Part shown: positions 1 to 8,710 of the stretch, one piece after another
How positions within the stretch are numbered: the first letter of the stretch is position 1
Layout of the letters: every line of letters starts with the position of its first letter
Assembly (NCBI RefSeq): GCF_009762325.1
Contig: NZ_CP034348.1
Location: 2,238,501-2,302,500 of the forward strand
Direction of reading: 5' to 3'
From: Roseovarius faecimaris
GTDB taxonomy: Bacteria > Pseudomonadota > Alphaproteobacteria > Rhodobacterales > Rhodobacteraceae
Length of the DNA: 64,000 nucleotides
Notes under the pieces: model-generated
Seen by the model: the letters and a program-made list of their open reading frames with translations, nothing else
The model's database searches: none
Told to the model about the DNA's origin: nothing
Position numbers and translations under genes: made by a program

Positions 1-268
1 AATTGATGTCGTCGAGCCCGCCCCAGCTTCCGGCCCCCGCATGCCAGGCGCGCCGGTCTTCGTCGACCATCTGCCAGAGGCGCCCGTCACCGCCGATCAG
101 GTAATGCGCGGAGACTTCCGCGCCCGGATCGCAAAGCCGCTCCAGCGCCGCCTCAGCGCCTGACATGGCCGTGTAGTGCAGGACGATCAGGTGCGGGCGC
201 AACCCATCGCGGCGCGGCCCGCAATTGGGCGATGGATGGACAATCACATCGGACGTGTCTGCGCTCAC
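1..268 (-). CDS. N-acetylmuramoyl-L-alanine amidase, AmpD/AmiD type (C-terminus cut by window edge)
   Basis: About 89 N-terminal residues are visible. They carry the amidase_2 core: a VLHYTAM strand with the first zinc histidine, then SAHYLI and a WHAGAG motif typical of enzymes that cleave the MurNAc-L-Ala bond in cell-wall recycling or remodelling. The start is GTG at 266-268, which overlaps the TGA of the upstream lipoprotein gene (GTGA, 4 nt), so the two are translationally coupled. No signal peptide is seen in the visible part, which suggests a cytoplasmic anhydro-muropeptide amidase. The family call is firm; the AmpD versus AmiD role is not decidable here because the zinc-binding C-terminal half lies outside the window. 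Confidence 0.85.
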   Translation of the reverse strand, partial: MSADTSDVIVHPSPNCGPRRDGLRPHLIVLHYTAMSGAEAALERLCDPGAEVSAHYLIGGDGRLWQMVDEDRRAWHAGAGSWGGLDDIN

Positions 269-1005
269 GCGCCGCCCGCGGACGGCACCGCGTTGCGGAA
301 CGGGCTCGGGTCCCAGCCGCAGGCATAGCCGTCACCATCCGGGTCCAGACCAAGCCGGTCACGCGTTGGCCCGCCCTTTTCCAGGAAATCCATCTGCGCC
401 TTCTCATAAGAGGTGTATTTCGCGCAATTGCGCCGCGCACGGGCCTCCTTGTTGAAGCCGACCCTGCGATAGACCTGCGTGCCGACAGGATGGGTGGAAC
501 TGAGCGCATAGGCCACGATATTGGGTCCGGTGCTGCCACTGCGCTGCGGCAGGGCCGTCGGCTCCACAACCTTGTACTGCGCGCGGTTCTGGGCGATGAG
601 CTGGGCATCGCTTTCGATGGAGCGCTGCGCGCCAACCGCCTCGAAATCGTTTTCCGAGGAAATGCCGGTCGAGGTGGTGACCGTCTGCGGCGGTGGATTG
701 TTCGGGTCCGCCTGCACAGGCGGCACGCCGGAATTGGCCTGGCTTGCTGTCAGCGCGGCGCGGGTTTCGGCGGCCAGTGTCTCAGCATCGCTGGACGGCA
801 TCGTCTGGCCGTCAGCCGACAGAGGCTCGGACGACACCGCGTCAGGCGGCGGCAGAACAGAGCCGGTAAGCGCCGCATCGCGCCGCGCCCGTTCGGCCAG
901 ATAGGCGTCATAGTCGTTGAAGCCCACGCCCGCCGCACTGTCAGGCACCGAAGGCGAACAGGCCGCGAGCGCCGCACAGGCCATAAGGGTCAAGGAAAGT
1001 CGCAT
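265..1005 (-). CDS. Excalibur-domain lipoprotein
   Basis: This 246-aa protein starts with a short signal peptide and a lipobox, LAAC with the modified cysteine at residue 16, so it should be a membrane-anchored lipoprotein. The middle is low-complexity and proline/serine-rich. The last 60 residues form an Excalibur-like calcium-binding domain: an NCAKY motif followed by the DPDGDGYACGWD loop, the DxDxDGxxC signature of that family. It overlaps the following amidase gene by 4 nt, which suggests an envelope or cell-wall role. The exact function is unknown. Confidence 0.8.
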   Translation of the reverse strand: MRLSLTLMACAALAACSPSVPDSAAGVGFNDYDAYLAERARRDAALTGSVLPPPDAVSSEPLSADGQTMPSSDAETLAAETRAALTASQANSGVPPVQADPNNPPPQTVTTSTGISSENDFEAVGAQRSIESDAQLIAQNRAQYKVVEPTALPQRSGSTGPNIVAYALSSTHPVGTQVYRRVGFNKEARARRNCAKYTSYEKAQMDFLEKGGPTRDRLGLDPDGDGYACGWDPSPFRNAVPSAGGA

Positions 1006-1042
1006 CTGCTTTATCCTGCCATGCCGTCTTTTGCGGCCGGTC

Positions 1043-2530
1043 TTACCACCATTTCCCGGGCTTGGCTACAAATCCCGCCGCCGTCTCAAGGGCGTAGGCA
1101 GTATTCAGCAAATCCCCTTCCTCCCACGGCCGGCCGATCAGTTGAAGCCCCAGAGGCAAGCCCTGTTTGTCGAGCCCGGCAGGCACTGCGATGCCCGGCA
1201 ACCCCGCAAGGTTGACCGTCACGGTGAAGACATCGTTGAGATACATCTGCACCGGATCGGCATCGGCCATCTCGCCCAGCCCGAAGGCCGCCGAGGGCGT
1301 GGCGGGCGTCAGGATCGCGTCAACGCCTGCATCAAACACCTCTTCAAAGTCGCGCTTGATCAGCGCGCGGACCTTGCGGGCGCGGTTGTAATAGGCGTCA
1401 TAGAACCCCGCCGAAAGCACATAGGTCCCGACCATCACCCGGCGCTGCACCTCGGGGCCGAAGCCCTCGGCACGGGTTTTCTCATACATCTCGGTGATGC
1501 CGTCGCCCTGCTCCAGCTTGGCGCGGTGGCCATAGCGCACCCCGTCATAGCGCGCCAGGTTCGACGACGCCTCGGCGGGCGCGATGACATAGTAGGCGGG
1601 CAGCGCATATTTGGTATGCGGCAGGGAAATATCGCGGATCTCGGCCCCGGCATCCTTGAGCATCTCGGTCCCTGCTGCCCAGAGCGCCTCGATTTCCTCG
1701 GGCATGCCGTCCATGCGGTATTCCTTGGGGATACCAATCACCTTGCCCTTGATGTCGCCGGTCAGCATGGCCTCGAAATCCGGCACCGGCAGATCGGCCG
1801 AGGTGCTGTCTTTCGGGTCGTGGCTGCACATGGCTTCCAACATGATCGCGGCATCGCGCACCGATTTGGTCATCGGCCCGGCCTGGTCGAGCGACGAGGC
1901 AAAGGCGACGATCCCCCAGCGCGAGCAGCGCCCATAGGTGGGCTTGATGCCCGTGATACCCGTGAAGGCCGCAGGCTGGCGGATGGAGCCGCCGGTATCG
2001 GTGCCGGTGGCGGCCAGACACAGATCAGCCGCCACAGCCGAGGCCGAACCACCCGACGAGCCGCCGGGGGTGAGTGCCGTGTCGTCATTGCCGCGCCGCC
2101 AAGGGTTCACCGCATTGCCATAGCAGGAGGTCTCATTGGACGAGCCCATGGCGAACTCGTCCATGTTGAGCTTGCCCAGCATGACCGCGCCCGCATCAAA
2201 CAGGTTCTGGCTGACCGTGCTTTCATATTCGGGCTTGAACCCGCTCAGGATGTTCGATGCCGCCTGGCTCGGCACCCCCTTGGTGCAGAACAGGTCCTTG
2301 ATCCCGAGGGGGATACCGCACATGGCGGGCGCGTCCCCGTCGCCGAGGCGCGCATCCGCCGCCGCCGCCTGTTCGCGGGCCAGATCAGGGGTGTTGTGCA
2401 CGAACGCATTGAGCGCGCCCGCGCCTTCGATGGCGGCAAGGCAGGCCTCGGTCAGTTCCAGGCTGGTGATCTCGCGGGCGCGCAGCTTGTCGCGGGCCTC
2501 GGCGATGGTCAGGCGATTGAGATCAGACAT
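1043..2530 (-). CDS. gatA: Aspartyl/glutamyl-tRNA(Asn/Gln) amidotransferase subunit A
   Basis: GatA is the glutaminase subunit of GatCAB, which converts Glu-tRNA(Gln) (and Asp-tRNA(Asn) in some bacteria) to the amidated form. The 495-aa protein has the normal length and the amidase-signature catalytic triad: Lys78 in GIKDLF, cis-Ser158 in PGGSSGGS, and nucleophile Ser182 in TDTGGS. The spacing matches characterised GatA. It directly follows gatC with a TAATG junction (1-nt overlap). gatB is not next to it and is not in the window. Confidence 0.97.
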   Translation of the reverse strand: MSDLNRLTIAEARDKLRAREITSLELTEACLAAIEGAGALNAFVHNTPDLAREQAAAADARLGDGDAPAMCGIPLGIKDLFCTKGVPSQAASNILSGFKPEYESTVSQNLFDAGAVMLGKLNMDEFAMGSSNETSCYGNAVNPWRRGNDDTALTPGGSSGGSASAVAADLCLAATGTDTGGSIRQPAAFTGITGIKPTYGRCSRWGIVAFASSLDQAGPMTKSVRDAAIMLEAMCSHDPKDSTSADLPVPDFEAMLTGDIKGKVIGIPKEYRMDGMPEEIEALWAAGTEMLKDAGAEIRDISLPHTKYALPAYYVIAPAEASSNLARYDGVRYGHRAKLEQGDGITEMYEKTRAEGFGPEVQRRVMVGTYVLSAGFYDAYYNRARKVRALIKRDFEEVFDAGVDAILTPATPSAAFGLGEMADADPVQMYLNDVFTVTVNLAGLPGIAVPAGLDKQGLPLGLQLIGRPWEEGDLLNTAYALETAAGFVAKPGKWW

Positions 2531-2817
2531 TACTCCACCACCTTCGGCACGGCAAAGAACCCCTCGCGCGCATCGGGCGCATTGGACAGCACTTTCTCCT
2601 GCTGGTTCCCGTCATTGACCACATCATCGCGCCGCTTCAGGCGCATGGGCGTGACAGAGGTCATCGGCTCCACGCCCTCGACATCGACCTCGTTCAATTG
2701 CTCGATAAAGCCAAGGATGGTGTTGAACTCCCCGGCCAGGGCCGGAAGCGCGTCCTCTTCGACGCGAATGCGCGCCAGCTTGGCCACGCGGGCGGCGGTG
2801 TCACGATCAATCGACAT
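2530..2817 (-). CDS. gatC: Aspartyl/glutamyl-tRNA amidotransferase subunit C
   Basis: GatC is the 95-aa clamp subunit that wraps around GatA in GatCAB. The sequence has the usual family pattern, beginning [17 protein letters not shown] and containing VEPMTSV in the middle. The ATG at 2815-2817 was preferred over an in-frame ATG 30 nt upstream because the family begins at this motif. Its stop codon overlaps the gatA start by one base, so the subunits are probably made in stoichiometric coupling. Confidence 0.95.
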   Translation of the reverse strand: MSIDRDTAARVAKLARIRVEEDALPALAGEFNTILGFIEQLNEVDVEGVEPMTSVTPMRLKRRDDVVNDGNQQEKVLSNAPDAREGFFAVPKVVE

Positions 2818-2960
2818 GTCTGCCTCATGCGGTATCAATGGTTGCACCTGCGTTTAGCGCCGCGCGCCGCGCGCTGCAATCCCCTGCCACCCGCGCTTTG
2901 GCCTTTTCCCTTGCGCAGAGCGTGCTAGGCTCGTGGAAAAGTGACGACGGAGAGAGACAG

Positions 2961-3653
2961 ATGAAAATTACATGGATGGGACATTCAAGTTTCCGCATCG
3001 AAATTGCGGGGCAGGTGCTGCTAATCGACCCGTGGCTCACGGGCAATCCGATGCTCGACGAGACGCAGCACGAGGCAGCCACGGCGGGGGCCACGCATAT
3101 CCTGCTGACCCATGCGCATTTCGACCATGTGGCCGATACCGTGGCGCTGGCCAAAGAGCTGAAGATCCCGGTCGTCGGACAATATGACCTGATGTCCTGG
3201 TGGCAGGAAAGCGAGGGGTTGGAAACCGTCGGCTTTAACAAAGGCGGCACGGTGGACCTGAACGGCGTGGCGGTGACGATGGTACACGCCACCCATTCGT
3301 CAAGCTTTGGCGGACCGGACGGGCCCAATGTACCAGGCACCGAATGCGGCTATATGATCGCGGGCGAAGGCCACACGATCTATGTGTCGGGTGACACTGA
3401 CGTGATGGCCGATATGAAAGTGTTCCACGACCTGCACACGCCGGATATCGGCATCCTTTGCGCCGGTGGCCATTTCACCATGGACATGCGCCGCGCCGCC
3501 TATGCCGCCAAGACCTTCTTTGACTTCAAGACGGTGATCCCCTGCCATTACAAGACCTTCCCGATCCTGGAGCAATCGGCAGCGGCGCTGGCTCAGGCGC
3601 TTCCCGGCGTGGACGTCATCGAACCGGAGGTGATGCAGCCGATAACGCTGTGA
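2961..3653 (+). CDS. UPF0173 metal-dependent hydrolase (beta-lactamase fold)
   Basis: The 230-aa protein is a compact metallo-beta-lactamase-fold enzyme of the YtkL/UPF0173 family. The metal site HAHFDH is visible at residues 51-56 after the LLT strand, and further histidines and aspartates follow in VSGDTD and PCHYKTFP. The ATG at 2961 follows a GGAGAGAGA ribosome-binding site and matches the family start MKITWMGHSS; the reading frame is open further upstream but that part is not conserved-looking. It is divergent from gatC. The substrate of the family is not established. Confidence 0.93.
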   Translation: MKITWMGHSSFRIEIAGQVLLIDPWLTGNPMLDETQHEAATAGATHILLTHAHFDHVADTVALAKELKIPVVGQYDLMSWWQESEGLETVGFNKGGTVDLNGVAVTMVHATHSSSFGGPDGPNVPGTECGYMIAGEGHTIYVSGDTDVMADMKVFHDLHTPDIGILCAGGHFTMDMRRAAYAAKTFFDFKTVIPCHYKTFPILEQSAAALAQALPGVDVIEPEVMQPITL

Positions 3654-3662
3654 GCGGGGCAA

Positions 3663-3684
3663 AGATTTTTCGTACGAAAAATCT
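3663..3684. terminator. Palindromic hairpin with GTAC loop, probable bidirectional terminator
   Basis: Two perfect 9-bp arms, AGATTTTTC and GAAAAATCT, enclose a GTAC tetraloop. The element lies between the convergent ends of the UPF0173 gene (stop at 3653) and tadA (stop at 3689). Each arm ends in a run of five T or A, so either strand has a U-rich 3' arm. Position and symmetry suggest a shared terminator. A close relative sits at 18410-18433. Confidence 0.6.
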
Positions 3685-3688
3685 CGGC

Positions 3689-4138
3689 TCACCGTCGGTC
3701 TTTGAAAAAAGCCTTCAGGAGGTGCTCTGCCTCGTCTGCCGCGATCCCGTCATAGACCTCCGGCACGTGATGCGCCTGGGGATGGCTGAAGACCCGTGCG
3801 CCATGGGCCACGCCGCCGGATTTGGGGTCCGCCGCGCCATAATACAGCCGGGCGATGCGCGCGGCTGAAATGGCCGTGGCGCACATCGCGCAGGGCTCCA
3901 GCGTCACGTAGAGGTCATAGCCCGGCAAACGCTCCGACCCCAGGGCGGCGCAGGCCTCTCGGATGACCAGAATTTCCGCATGCGCCGTGGGATCGCTCAG
4001 CTCGCGCGTCCGGTTGCCCGCTTGCGCTACCACCTCGCCCCGAGGGGAAACCAGTACAGCCCCCACCGGCACCTCCCCGCGCGCAGCGGCGGCGCGGGCT
4101 TCGGCCAGGGCGGCCTCCATATGGCTGCGAAACGTCAT
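3689..4138 (-). CDS. tadA: tRNA-specific adenosine deaminase
   Basis: TadA deaminates A34 of tRNA-Arg(ACG) to inosine. The 149-aa protein has the cytidine/deoxycytidylate deaminase zinc site: HAE at residues 53-55 (proton-shuttle Glu55) and PCAMC at 82-86. The ATG at 4136-4138 gives the normal family length; the open frame extends 77 codons further up but runs across the divergent rluB gene. The intergenic space to rluB is only 64 bp and must hold both promoters. Confidence 0.95.
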   Translation of the reverse strand: MTFRSHMEAALAEARAAAARGEVPVGAVLVSPRGEVVAQAGNRTRELSDPTAHAEILVIREACAALGSERLPGYDLYVTLEPCAMCATAISAARIARLYYGAADPKSGGVAHGARVFSHPQAHHVPEVYDGIAADEAEHLLKAFFKDRR

Positions 4139-4202
4139 GGGACCGTCTTTGCCCGCGCAAACCCGCTTTCGCAAGCCCCCGCGATGCGGTATGCGCCATG
4201 CC

Positions 4203-5012
4203 ATGAGCAAGGACACCCCCAAGGGCGAGCGCATCGCCAAAGTCATCGCGCGCGCAGGTCTCGCCAGCCGCCGCGAGGCCGAACGCATGATCGAGGCGGG
4301 CCGCGTGAGCGTCAACGGCAAGCGCATCGACCGCGCCGCGCTGAATGTCACCGGACGCGACCGGATCACCGTCGATGGCCGCGATCTGGCCGCCCCCGAG
4401 CCGCCGCGGCTCTGGCTCTATCACAAGCCCACGGGCCTGGTGACCACCACGCGTGATGAACAGGGCCGCGCCACGATCTATGACGACCTGCCCGCCGATC
4501 TGCCCCGGGTGATGAGCGTGGGTCGGCTCGACCTGAATTCCGAGGGGCTTTTGCTGCTGACCAATGACGGCGCGCTCAAGCGTCGGCTGGAGCTGCCCTC
4601 GACCGGCTGGACCCGCAAGTACCGCGTGCGCGTCAATGGCCGCCCGACGGATGAGACATTCGCCCCCCTGCGCGAAGGGCTGACGCTGGACCGCGAGACG
4701 TTTCAGCCGATGACCGTGATCCTCGACCGCCAGCAGGGGGCCAATGCCTGGGTGACGGTTGCGCTGAAGGAAGGCAAGAACCGCGAGATCCGCCGCGCGA
4801 TGGAGGCGGTCGGGCTTGCGGTGAACCGGCTGATCCGGGTCTCTTACGGGCCGTTCCAACTGGGTCAGCTGAAGCCGCGCGAAGTGCAGGAAATCCGCCC
4901 GCGCATCCTGCGCGATCAACTTGGGCTGGAAACCGCAGACGATCCCGCAGAGGACAAACCGCGCCGCAAACCCGCGCGCGGGGTCAGACGGCCGAAACGC
5001 CCAGCGCGGTAA
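4203..5012 (+). CDS. rluB: 23S rRNA pseudouridine synthase, RluB/RsuA family
   Basis: The 269-aa protein has an N-terminal S4 RNA-binding domain (about residues 8-60, RIAKVIARAGLASRREAERMI) and an RsuA-type catalytic domain with the essential aspartate Asp110 in GRLDLNSEG. The family isomerises a uridine in the 23S or 16S rRNA; the RluB assignment is by overall resemblance. The C-terminus is a basic Arg/Lys/Pro tail that probably contacts rRNA. The ATG at 4203 was chosen by homology; upstream in-frame sequence overlaps tadA on the other strand. Confidence 0.9.
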   Translation: MSKDTPKGERIAKVIARAGLASRREAERMIEAGRVSVNGKRIDRAALNVTGRDRITVDGRDLAAPEPPRLWLYHKPTGLVTTTRDEQGRATIYDDLPADLPRVMSVGRLDLNSEGLLLLTNDGALKRRLELPSTGWTRKYRVRVNGRPTDETFAPLREGLTLDRETFQPMTVILDRQQGANAWVTVALKEGKNREIRRAMEAVGLAVNRLIRVSYGPFQLGQLKPREVQEIRPRILRDQLGLETADDPAEDKPRRKPARGVRRPKRPAR

Positions 5013-5091
5013 TCCGGAGAATGCGCAGGCGGACACTGGCCACTCTGCCCGACACCCGCCCTGTATCTCAAAAGCCCGATTTCGACCTGGC

Positions 5092-5355
5092 TTAGGGGGT
5101 CAGATCCATCGCGGGCACCACACGCTCATAGGGCAGCCCGGCCGTATCGTTCAGCTTGCGCACCTGCGCTTCGTTTTCGGCATCGAACAGACACATGCAG
5201 CGCCCGTCCTCGGGCGCAAAGGTCGAGCGGATATACCCGATCCGTTCCCCCTGCTCGGACATTTTCTGCGCCTCGGCAATCGCGGCTTTCTGGGCGCCGC
5301 CCAGATCGTCCATGCTGATCCCTGCAAGATTGCGTTCCACCATAAAGACAGACAT
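5092..5355 (-). CDS. DUF4242 domain protein
   Basis: This 87-aa protein begins MSVFMVERN and contains GERIGYIRSTF and EDGRCMCLF, the pattern of DUF4242 proteins (SCO4226-like ferredoxin-fold proteins, one of which binds nickel). The ATG at 5353-5355 has a GGAAAGGAAC ribosome-binding site just upstream. It is divergent from the LysR gene at 5509 and may be its target. The biochemical role of the family is not settled. Confidence 0.8.
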   Translation of the reverse strand: MSVFMVERNLAGISMDDLGGAQKAAIAEAQKMSEQGERIGYIRSTFAPEDGRCMCLFDAENEAQVRKLNDTAGLPYERVVPAMDLTP

Positions 5356-5431
5356 TGGCTGTTCCTTTCCTTGTCGACGTGAACTCTGCACGGATTGCAG
5401 CACTGCAGATGGCCGATGAGAACGATTAATT

Positions 5432-5449
5432 CGTTATGGATCGATAACG
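5432..5449. promoter_or_regulatory. Dyad CGTTAT-N6-ATAACG, candidate LysR operator
   Basis: A perfect 6-bp inverted repeat lies in the divergent promoter region between the DUF4242 gene and the LysR gene. The arms contain the T-Nx-A dyad that LysR-type regulators recognise, and their usual target position is just such a divergent interval. No binding evidence is available. Confidence 0.45.
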
Positions 5450-5508
5450 CAGGGTTTGAGTGAAATCGTGTATTATGAGAGCATGCCTTCAAACCAGGGA
5501 AGCCCACG

Positions 5509-6387
5509 ATGGAGATGTCACAGATCCGATATGTGCTCGCCGCCGCTAAACACCTGAATTTCACCAAGGCGGCCGCCGAGTGCAATGTCAGCCAGCCAGC
5601 CCTCACCAAGGGAGTGAAAACACTCGAAGACGAACTGGGGGCACCGGTCTTTCATCGCGAGGGGCGGCGCATCCTGGTGTCGGAATTCGGCAAGTCGATG
5701 TTGCCGCATCTGCAACATATCGCTGACGAGGCCGAGGCGACGCGGGCTCTCGCGCAAAACTTCAAGCTTCTCGAAAAGGTGCCGGTCAGGCTTGGCGTGT
5801 TGTCCACGATCGGCCATGTGCGGCTTGCCCGCTTTCTTGCCGCCTTCGAAAAACAGCATGCCGGGATGGAGCTTTCGGTCAGCGAGGCAAGCGCCTCTGA
5901 TCTCAAGGACCAGTTGACCGAAGGGGATATCGACGTGGCTTTCATGACCATGTCCGATGAGTTGCAAAAAGATTTCAGGGTGCAGCCGCTTTATTCGGAG
6001 CGGTATATCGTTGTCTTCCCTCCCGAGCATCGTCTGGGCCGACTGAACGCAGTCCCGCTCAAGGAATTGTCGGGGGAGGATTACGTTGACCGGCTGATTT
6101 GCGAGATGCGTGAAATGGTCATGTCCGTCTGCCAGGCGGAGGGGGTCGAACTCTATGCCCGGTTCCGGTCCGAGCGCGAGGACTGGGTGCAGGCGATGGT
6201 GCTGGCGGGGATCGGCTTCGCCTTCATGCCGGAATATTCGGTCACCCTGCCCGGTTTGCTGCAACGCCCCCTGGTGGAACCATCCGTGGACAGAACGATT
6301 GCCGCCATCACCGTGCCGGGCCGGAAACACTCCCCCGCTGTCGGCGCGCTGATGCGGGCATCCCATTCATTTGGCTGGCCCGGCTGA
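5509..6387 (+). CDS. LysR-family transcriptional regulator
   Basis: The 292-aa protein has the LysR architecture. A winged helix-turn-helix occupies residues 1-60 (MSQIRYVLAAAKHLNFTKAA, SQPALTKGVKTLEDELG), and the rest is a periplasmic-binding-protein-like effector domain starting about residue 90 (VRLGVLSTIGHVRLARFL). The effector part resembles the OxyR/CynR branch broadly, without a recognisable redox-cysteine pair. It is divergent from the DUF4242 gene and probably autoregulates through the dyad at 5432-5449. The effector is unknown. Confidence 0.9.
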   Translation: MEMSQIRYVLAAAKHLNFTKAAAECNVSQPALTKGVKTLEDELGAPVFHREGRRILVSEFGKSMLPHLQHIADEAEATRALAQNFKLLEKVPVRLGVLSTIGHVRLARFLAAFEKQHAGMELSVSEASASDLKDQLTEGDIDVAFMTMSDELQKDFRVQPLYSERYIVVFPPEHRLGRLNAVPLKELSGEDYVDRLICEMREMVMSVCQAEGVELYARFRSEREDWVQAMVLAGIGFAFMPEYSVTLPGLLQRPLVEPSVDRTIAAITVPGRKHSPAVGALMRASHSFGWPG

Positions 6388-6480
6388 CCCCTGTCGGCGC
6401 GCCGATGAACAACGCCGTCTCTTGGATGACGGCCCCGGCGACACGCCCGCCCGGTGCGGGCGCGCCGATTGATGTGCCGG

Positions 6481-7497
6481 TCACTGGCCCGGGGACACCC
6501 AGCTTTTGCGATACGCCCCCGGCGAGCTGCCATATCGCTGGCGGAAACGCTGTGCCAGTTGTGAGGAACTGGCAAAGCCCGTCGCAGCGGCGATCTCGGC
6601 CACGCTCATTGCGGTTTCATTCAGCAACGCATGCGCCCGCGAGACGCGCAGATCCATATAGACCTGCGCCGGAGACAGGTCCGTATGCTGCCGGAAGAGC
6701 CGCTCAAGCTGACGCCGCGACAGCCCCACATGTTCCGCGATGCTGGCCACATCGAGCGGGCTCTCCAATGTGCGCCCCATCAGTTCGATGGCAGCGATGA
6801 GATGCGGGTTCCTGCTGCTCAGACCCTGGCTTTGCACCGAGCGCTGCGGTGCATCGCGGGTGGCCGAGCGCAAATGAATGCACATATCGGCCACGATGGT
6901 GGCAAGATCAGCGCCGTGGTCGGTCTCGATCAGTTCCAGCATCATGTCGGTCGCGGCCGAACCGCCGCCACAGGTCAGCAACCCGTCGTCATTCTCAAAC
7001 AGCCGCCCCGAGGGCGCGAGGTCCAGAAACCGTTCGGTAAAGGCCGGCTGATTTTCCCAGTGCAGGGTAAAGCGCCGCCCCGTCAGAAGCCCGGCGCGCG
7101 CCAGGGCGAAAGCCCCGGTGCAGATCCCTCCGATCTGGGCGCCGTGGGCTTTTTGCCGCCCGATCCAGGCGTTGACCGCCGCACTTTCCCGCGCCCCCGG
7201 CTCGATCCCTGCGCAGATGAAGGCATGGGTTCCGCGCGGCACATCGCGCAAGCCGCTGTCAGGCGTGAGCAGCACACCGCAGGAACACCGCACCGGCGCG
7301 CCATCCTCGGTCATCACGAACCAGCGATACAGCTCCTTGCCGGTCACCTGATTGGCAATCCTCAGCGGCTCGAGTGCCGCGCTGAACGCGAGCAGCGTCA
7401 ATTTCGGCAGTAGCAGAAAATGAAAATCCCGTGGCGGCCCGTCATACGTGACCGGATGGCTTGCGGCGCCGCGCGGAACAAAGCTGCTGTCACTCAT
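6481..7497 (-). CDS. GlxA-type AraC-family transcriptional regulator
   Basis: The 338-aa protein joins an N-terminal DJ-1/PfpI-like domain (about residues 20-200, FHFLLLPKLTLLAFSAALEP and ICTGAFALARAGLL) to a C-terminal AraC/XylS pair of helix-turn-helix motifs (SIAEHVGLSRRQLERLF and AEIAAATGFASSSQLAQRF). This is the GlxA/GbdR layout; relatives often control methylated-amine, amino-acid or detoxification genes. ATG at 7495-7497 was used rather than the in-frame codon 24 nt upstream. It is divergent from the TerC gene with 132 bp between starts, so it might control the TerC-TelA island, but that is inference. Confidence 0.88.
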   Translation of the reverse strand: MSDSSFVPRGAASHPVTYDGPPRDFHFLLLPKLTLLAFSAALEPLRIANQVTGKELYRWFVMTEDGAPVRCSCGVLLTPDSGLRDVPRGTHAFICAGIEPGARESAAVNAWIGRQKAHGAQIGGICTGAFALARAGLLTGRRFTLHWENQPAFTERFLDLAPSGRLFENDDGLLTCGGGSAATDMMLELIETDHGADLATIVADMCIHLRSATRDAPQRSVQSQGLSSRNPHLIAAIELMGRTLESPLDVASIAEHVGLSRRQLERLFRQHTDLSPAQVYMDLRVSRAHALLNETAMSVAEIAAATGFASSSQLAQRFRQRYGSSPGAYRKSWVSPGQ

Positions 7498-7629
7498 ACC
7501 GCACAGCTTAGCACAGTCCACCGACAGGAAAACAACCTGTTACCCCGCCGATCAGCCTCCGGGGGTGGTGAGCCCGCCCGCGCTGCGCTACACCAGCCGC
7601 AATCACGAGTAACGACGGGGACATGATAA

Positions 7630-8448
7630 ATGGCTGAACTTCTGACCATCGAAAACCTGGGCAACCTGCTGATGTTGTGCTTTCTGCAGGCGGTGCTGGG
7701 CTTTGACAACCTGCTATATATCTCGATCGAGTCGCAACGCGCACCGGTCGCACAGCAAAAGGCCGTGCGCCAGTGGGGTATCATCATCGCCGTCGTGCTG
7801 CGGGTGGTCCTTCTTTTCACCATGATCCAGTTGATCGACGCCATGGCAGAGCCCTTCTATATCTTCAATTGGGCCGGGGTGATCGAAGGCGGGGTGAACT
7901 TCGCCACCTGTGTCTTCATTGTTGGCGGGATCTTCATCATCTACACGGCGGTCAAGGAAATCGGGCATATGCTGACTATCGAGCATCTGGATACCGATGT
8001 GCAGGGCAAATCCGGAAAATCCGCCACGCAGGTGGTGATGCTGATTGTCACGATGAACCTCATTTTTTCGTTCGATTCCGTGCTCTCGGCGCTGGCCATC
8101 ACCGATGTTTTCCCGATCCTCGCTACGGCGATCATCCTGTCAGGGCTGGCGATGCTGGCGCTGGCCGACGGGGTCACAGCGTTTCTTGAAAAGAACCGGA
8201 TGTACGAAGTACTGGGCCTCTTCATCCTGCTGATCGTGGGGGTCGTGCTTCTGGGCGAGGCCGGACAGGCGGCGGCGCATGCGATGCATGATGACGATCT
8301 GGCGCTCAGGTTCTTCGGCTACGAAGTGGTGCCGATGTCGAAAACGACCTTCTATTTCTCGGTTCTGGTGCTGGTCGCCGTCGAGGTGATCCAGTCGGGC
8401 TATACCCGCAAGCTCAACGCCGAGCGCCGCACCGCCTCACGGCATTAA
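7630..8448 (+). CDS. TerC-family integral membrane protein
   Basis: The 272-aa protein is a polytopic membrane protein with about seven hydrophobic segments. It has the two TerC motifs: GFDN at residues 24-27 in the first helix and FSFDS at 147-150 in a middle helix, whose acidic residues are thought to handle a metal ion. TerC/Alx/YkoY relatives export Mn2+ or support metal loading of exported proteins, and were first tied to tellurite resistance. It heads the run that includes XpaC and TelA homologues. I looked for a yybP-ykoY manganese riboswitch upstream and did not see one. Confidence 0.92.
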   Translation: MAELLTIENLGNLLMLCFLQAVLGFDNLLYISIESQRAPVAQQKAVRQWGIIIAVVLRVVLLFTMIQLIDAMAEPFYIFNWAGVIEGGVNFATCVFIVGGIFIIYTAVKEIGHMLTIEHLDTDVQGKSGKSATQVVMLIVTMNLIFSFDSVLSALAITDVFPILATAIILSGLAMLALADGVTAFLEKNRMYEVLGLFILLIVGVVLLGEAGQAAAHAMHDDDLALRFFGYEVVPMSKTTFYFSVLVLVAVEVIQSGYTRKLNAERRTASRH

Positions 8449-8460
8449 GGCTTCTGCCTA

Positions 8461-8492
8461 CGGCGCGGTGGGACCATGCCTCCACCGCGCCG
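8461..8492 (+). terminator. Strong GC-rich hairpin after the TerC gene
   Basis: A perfect 11-bp stem (CGGCGCGGTGG with CCACCGCGCCG) closes a 10-nt loop 12 nt after the TerC stop codon. There is no U-tract behind it, only AAAAC, so it is a candidate terminator or mRNA-stabilising 3' end rather than a textbook Rho-independent terminator. Confidence 0.45.
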
Positions 8493-8710
8493 AAAACGAT
8501 CCACGTATCGTGACTGCTGCGTGAAACCACGCGCTCAGGCTCTCCTTCAGATTGCGCAGCGCCACGAAACGTGGTGTCTTTTTCACATTTGAAACACTTG
8601 TCGAAGGCTCGTTTTCAGGGCCGGGGACGCGTCGCCCGATCTGCTGTTTTTCCAAGCACTCGGCGCTGATGGCGCGTTTTTGTCAAAACGGATTTTCAAG
8701 GAGAAGGAAT

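Noticed and set aside
232..2928. Long plus-strand open frames opposite gatA and the lipoprotein gene
   Set aside because: They are antisense shadows of well-supported minus-strand genes in GC-rich DNA, with no recognisable domains.
7498..7629. yybP-ykoY manganese riboswitch in front of the TerC gene
   Set aside because: TerC/YkoY relatives often carry one, but the conserved loop sequences were not found in this 132-bp leader.
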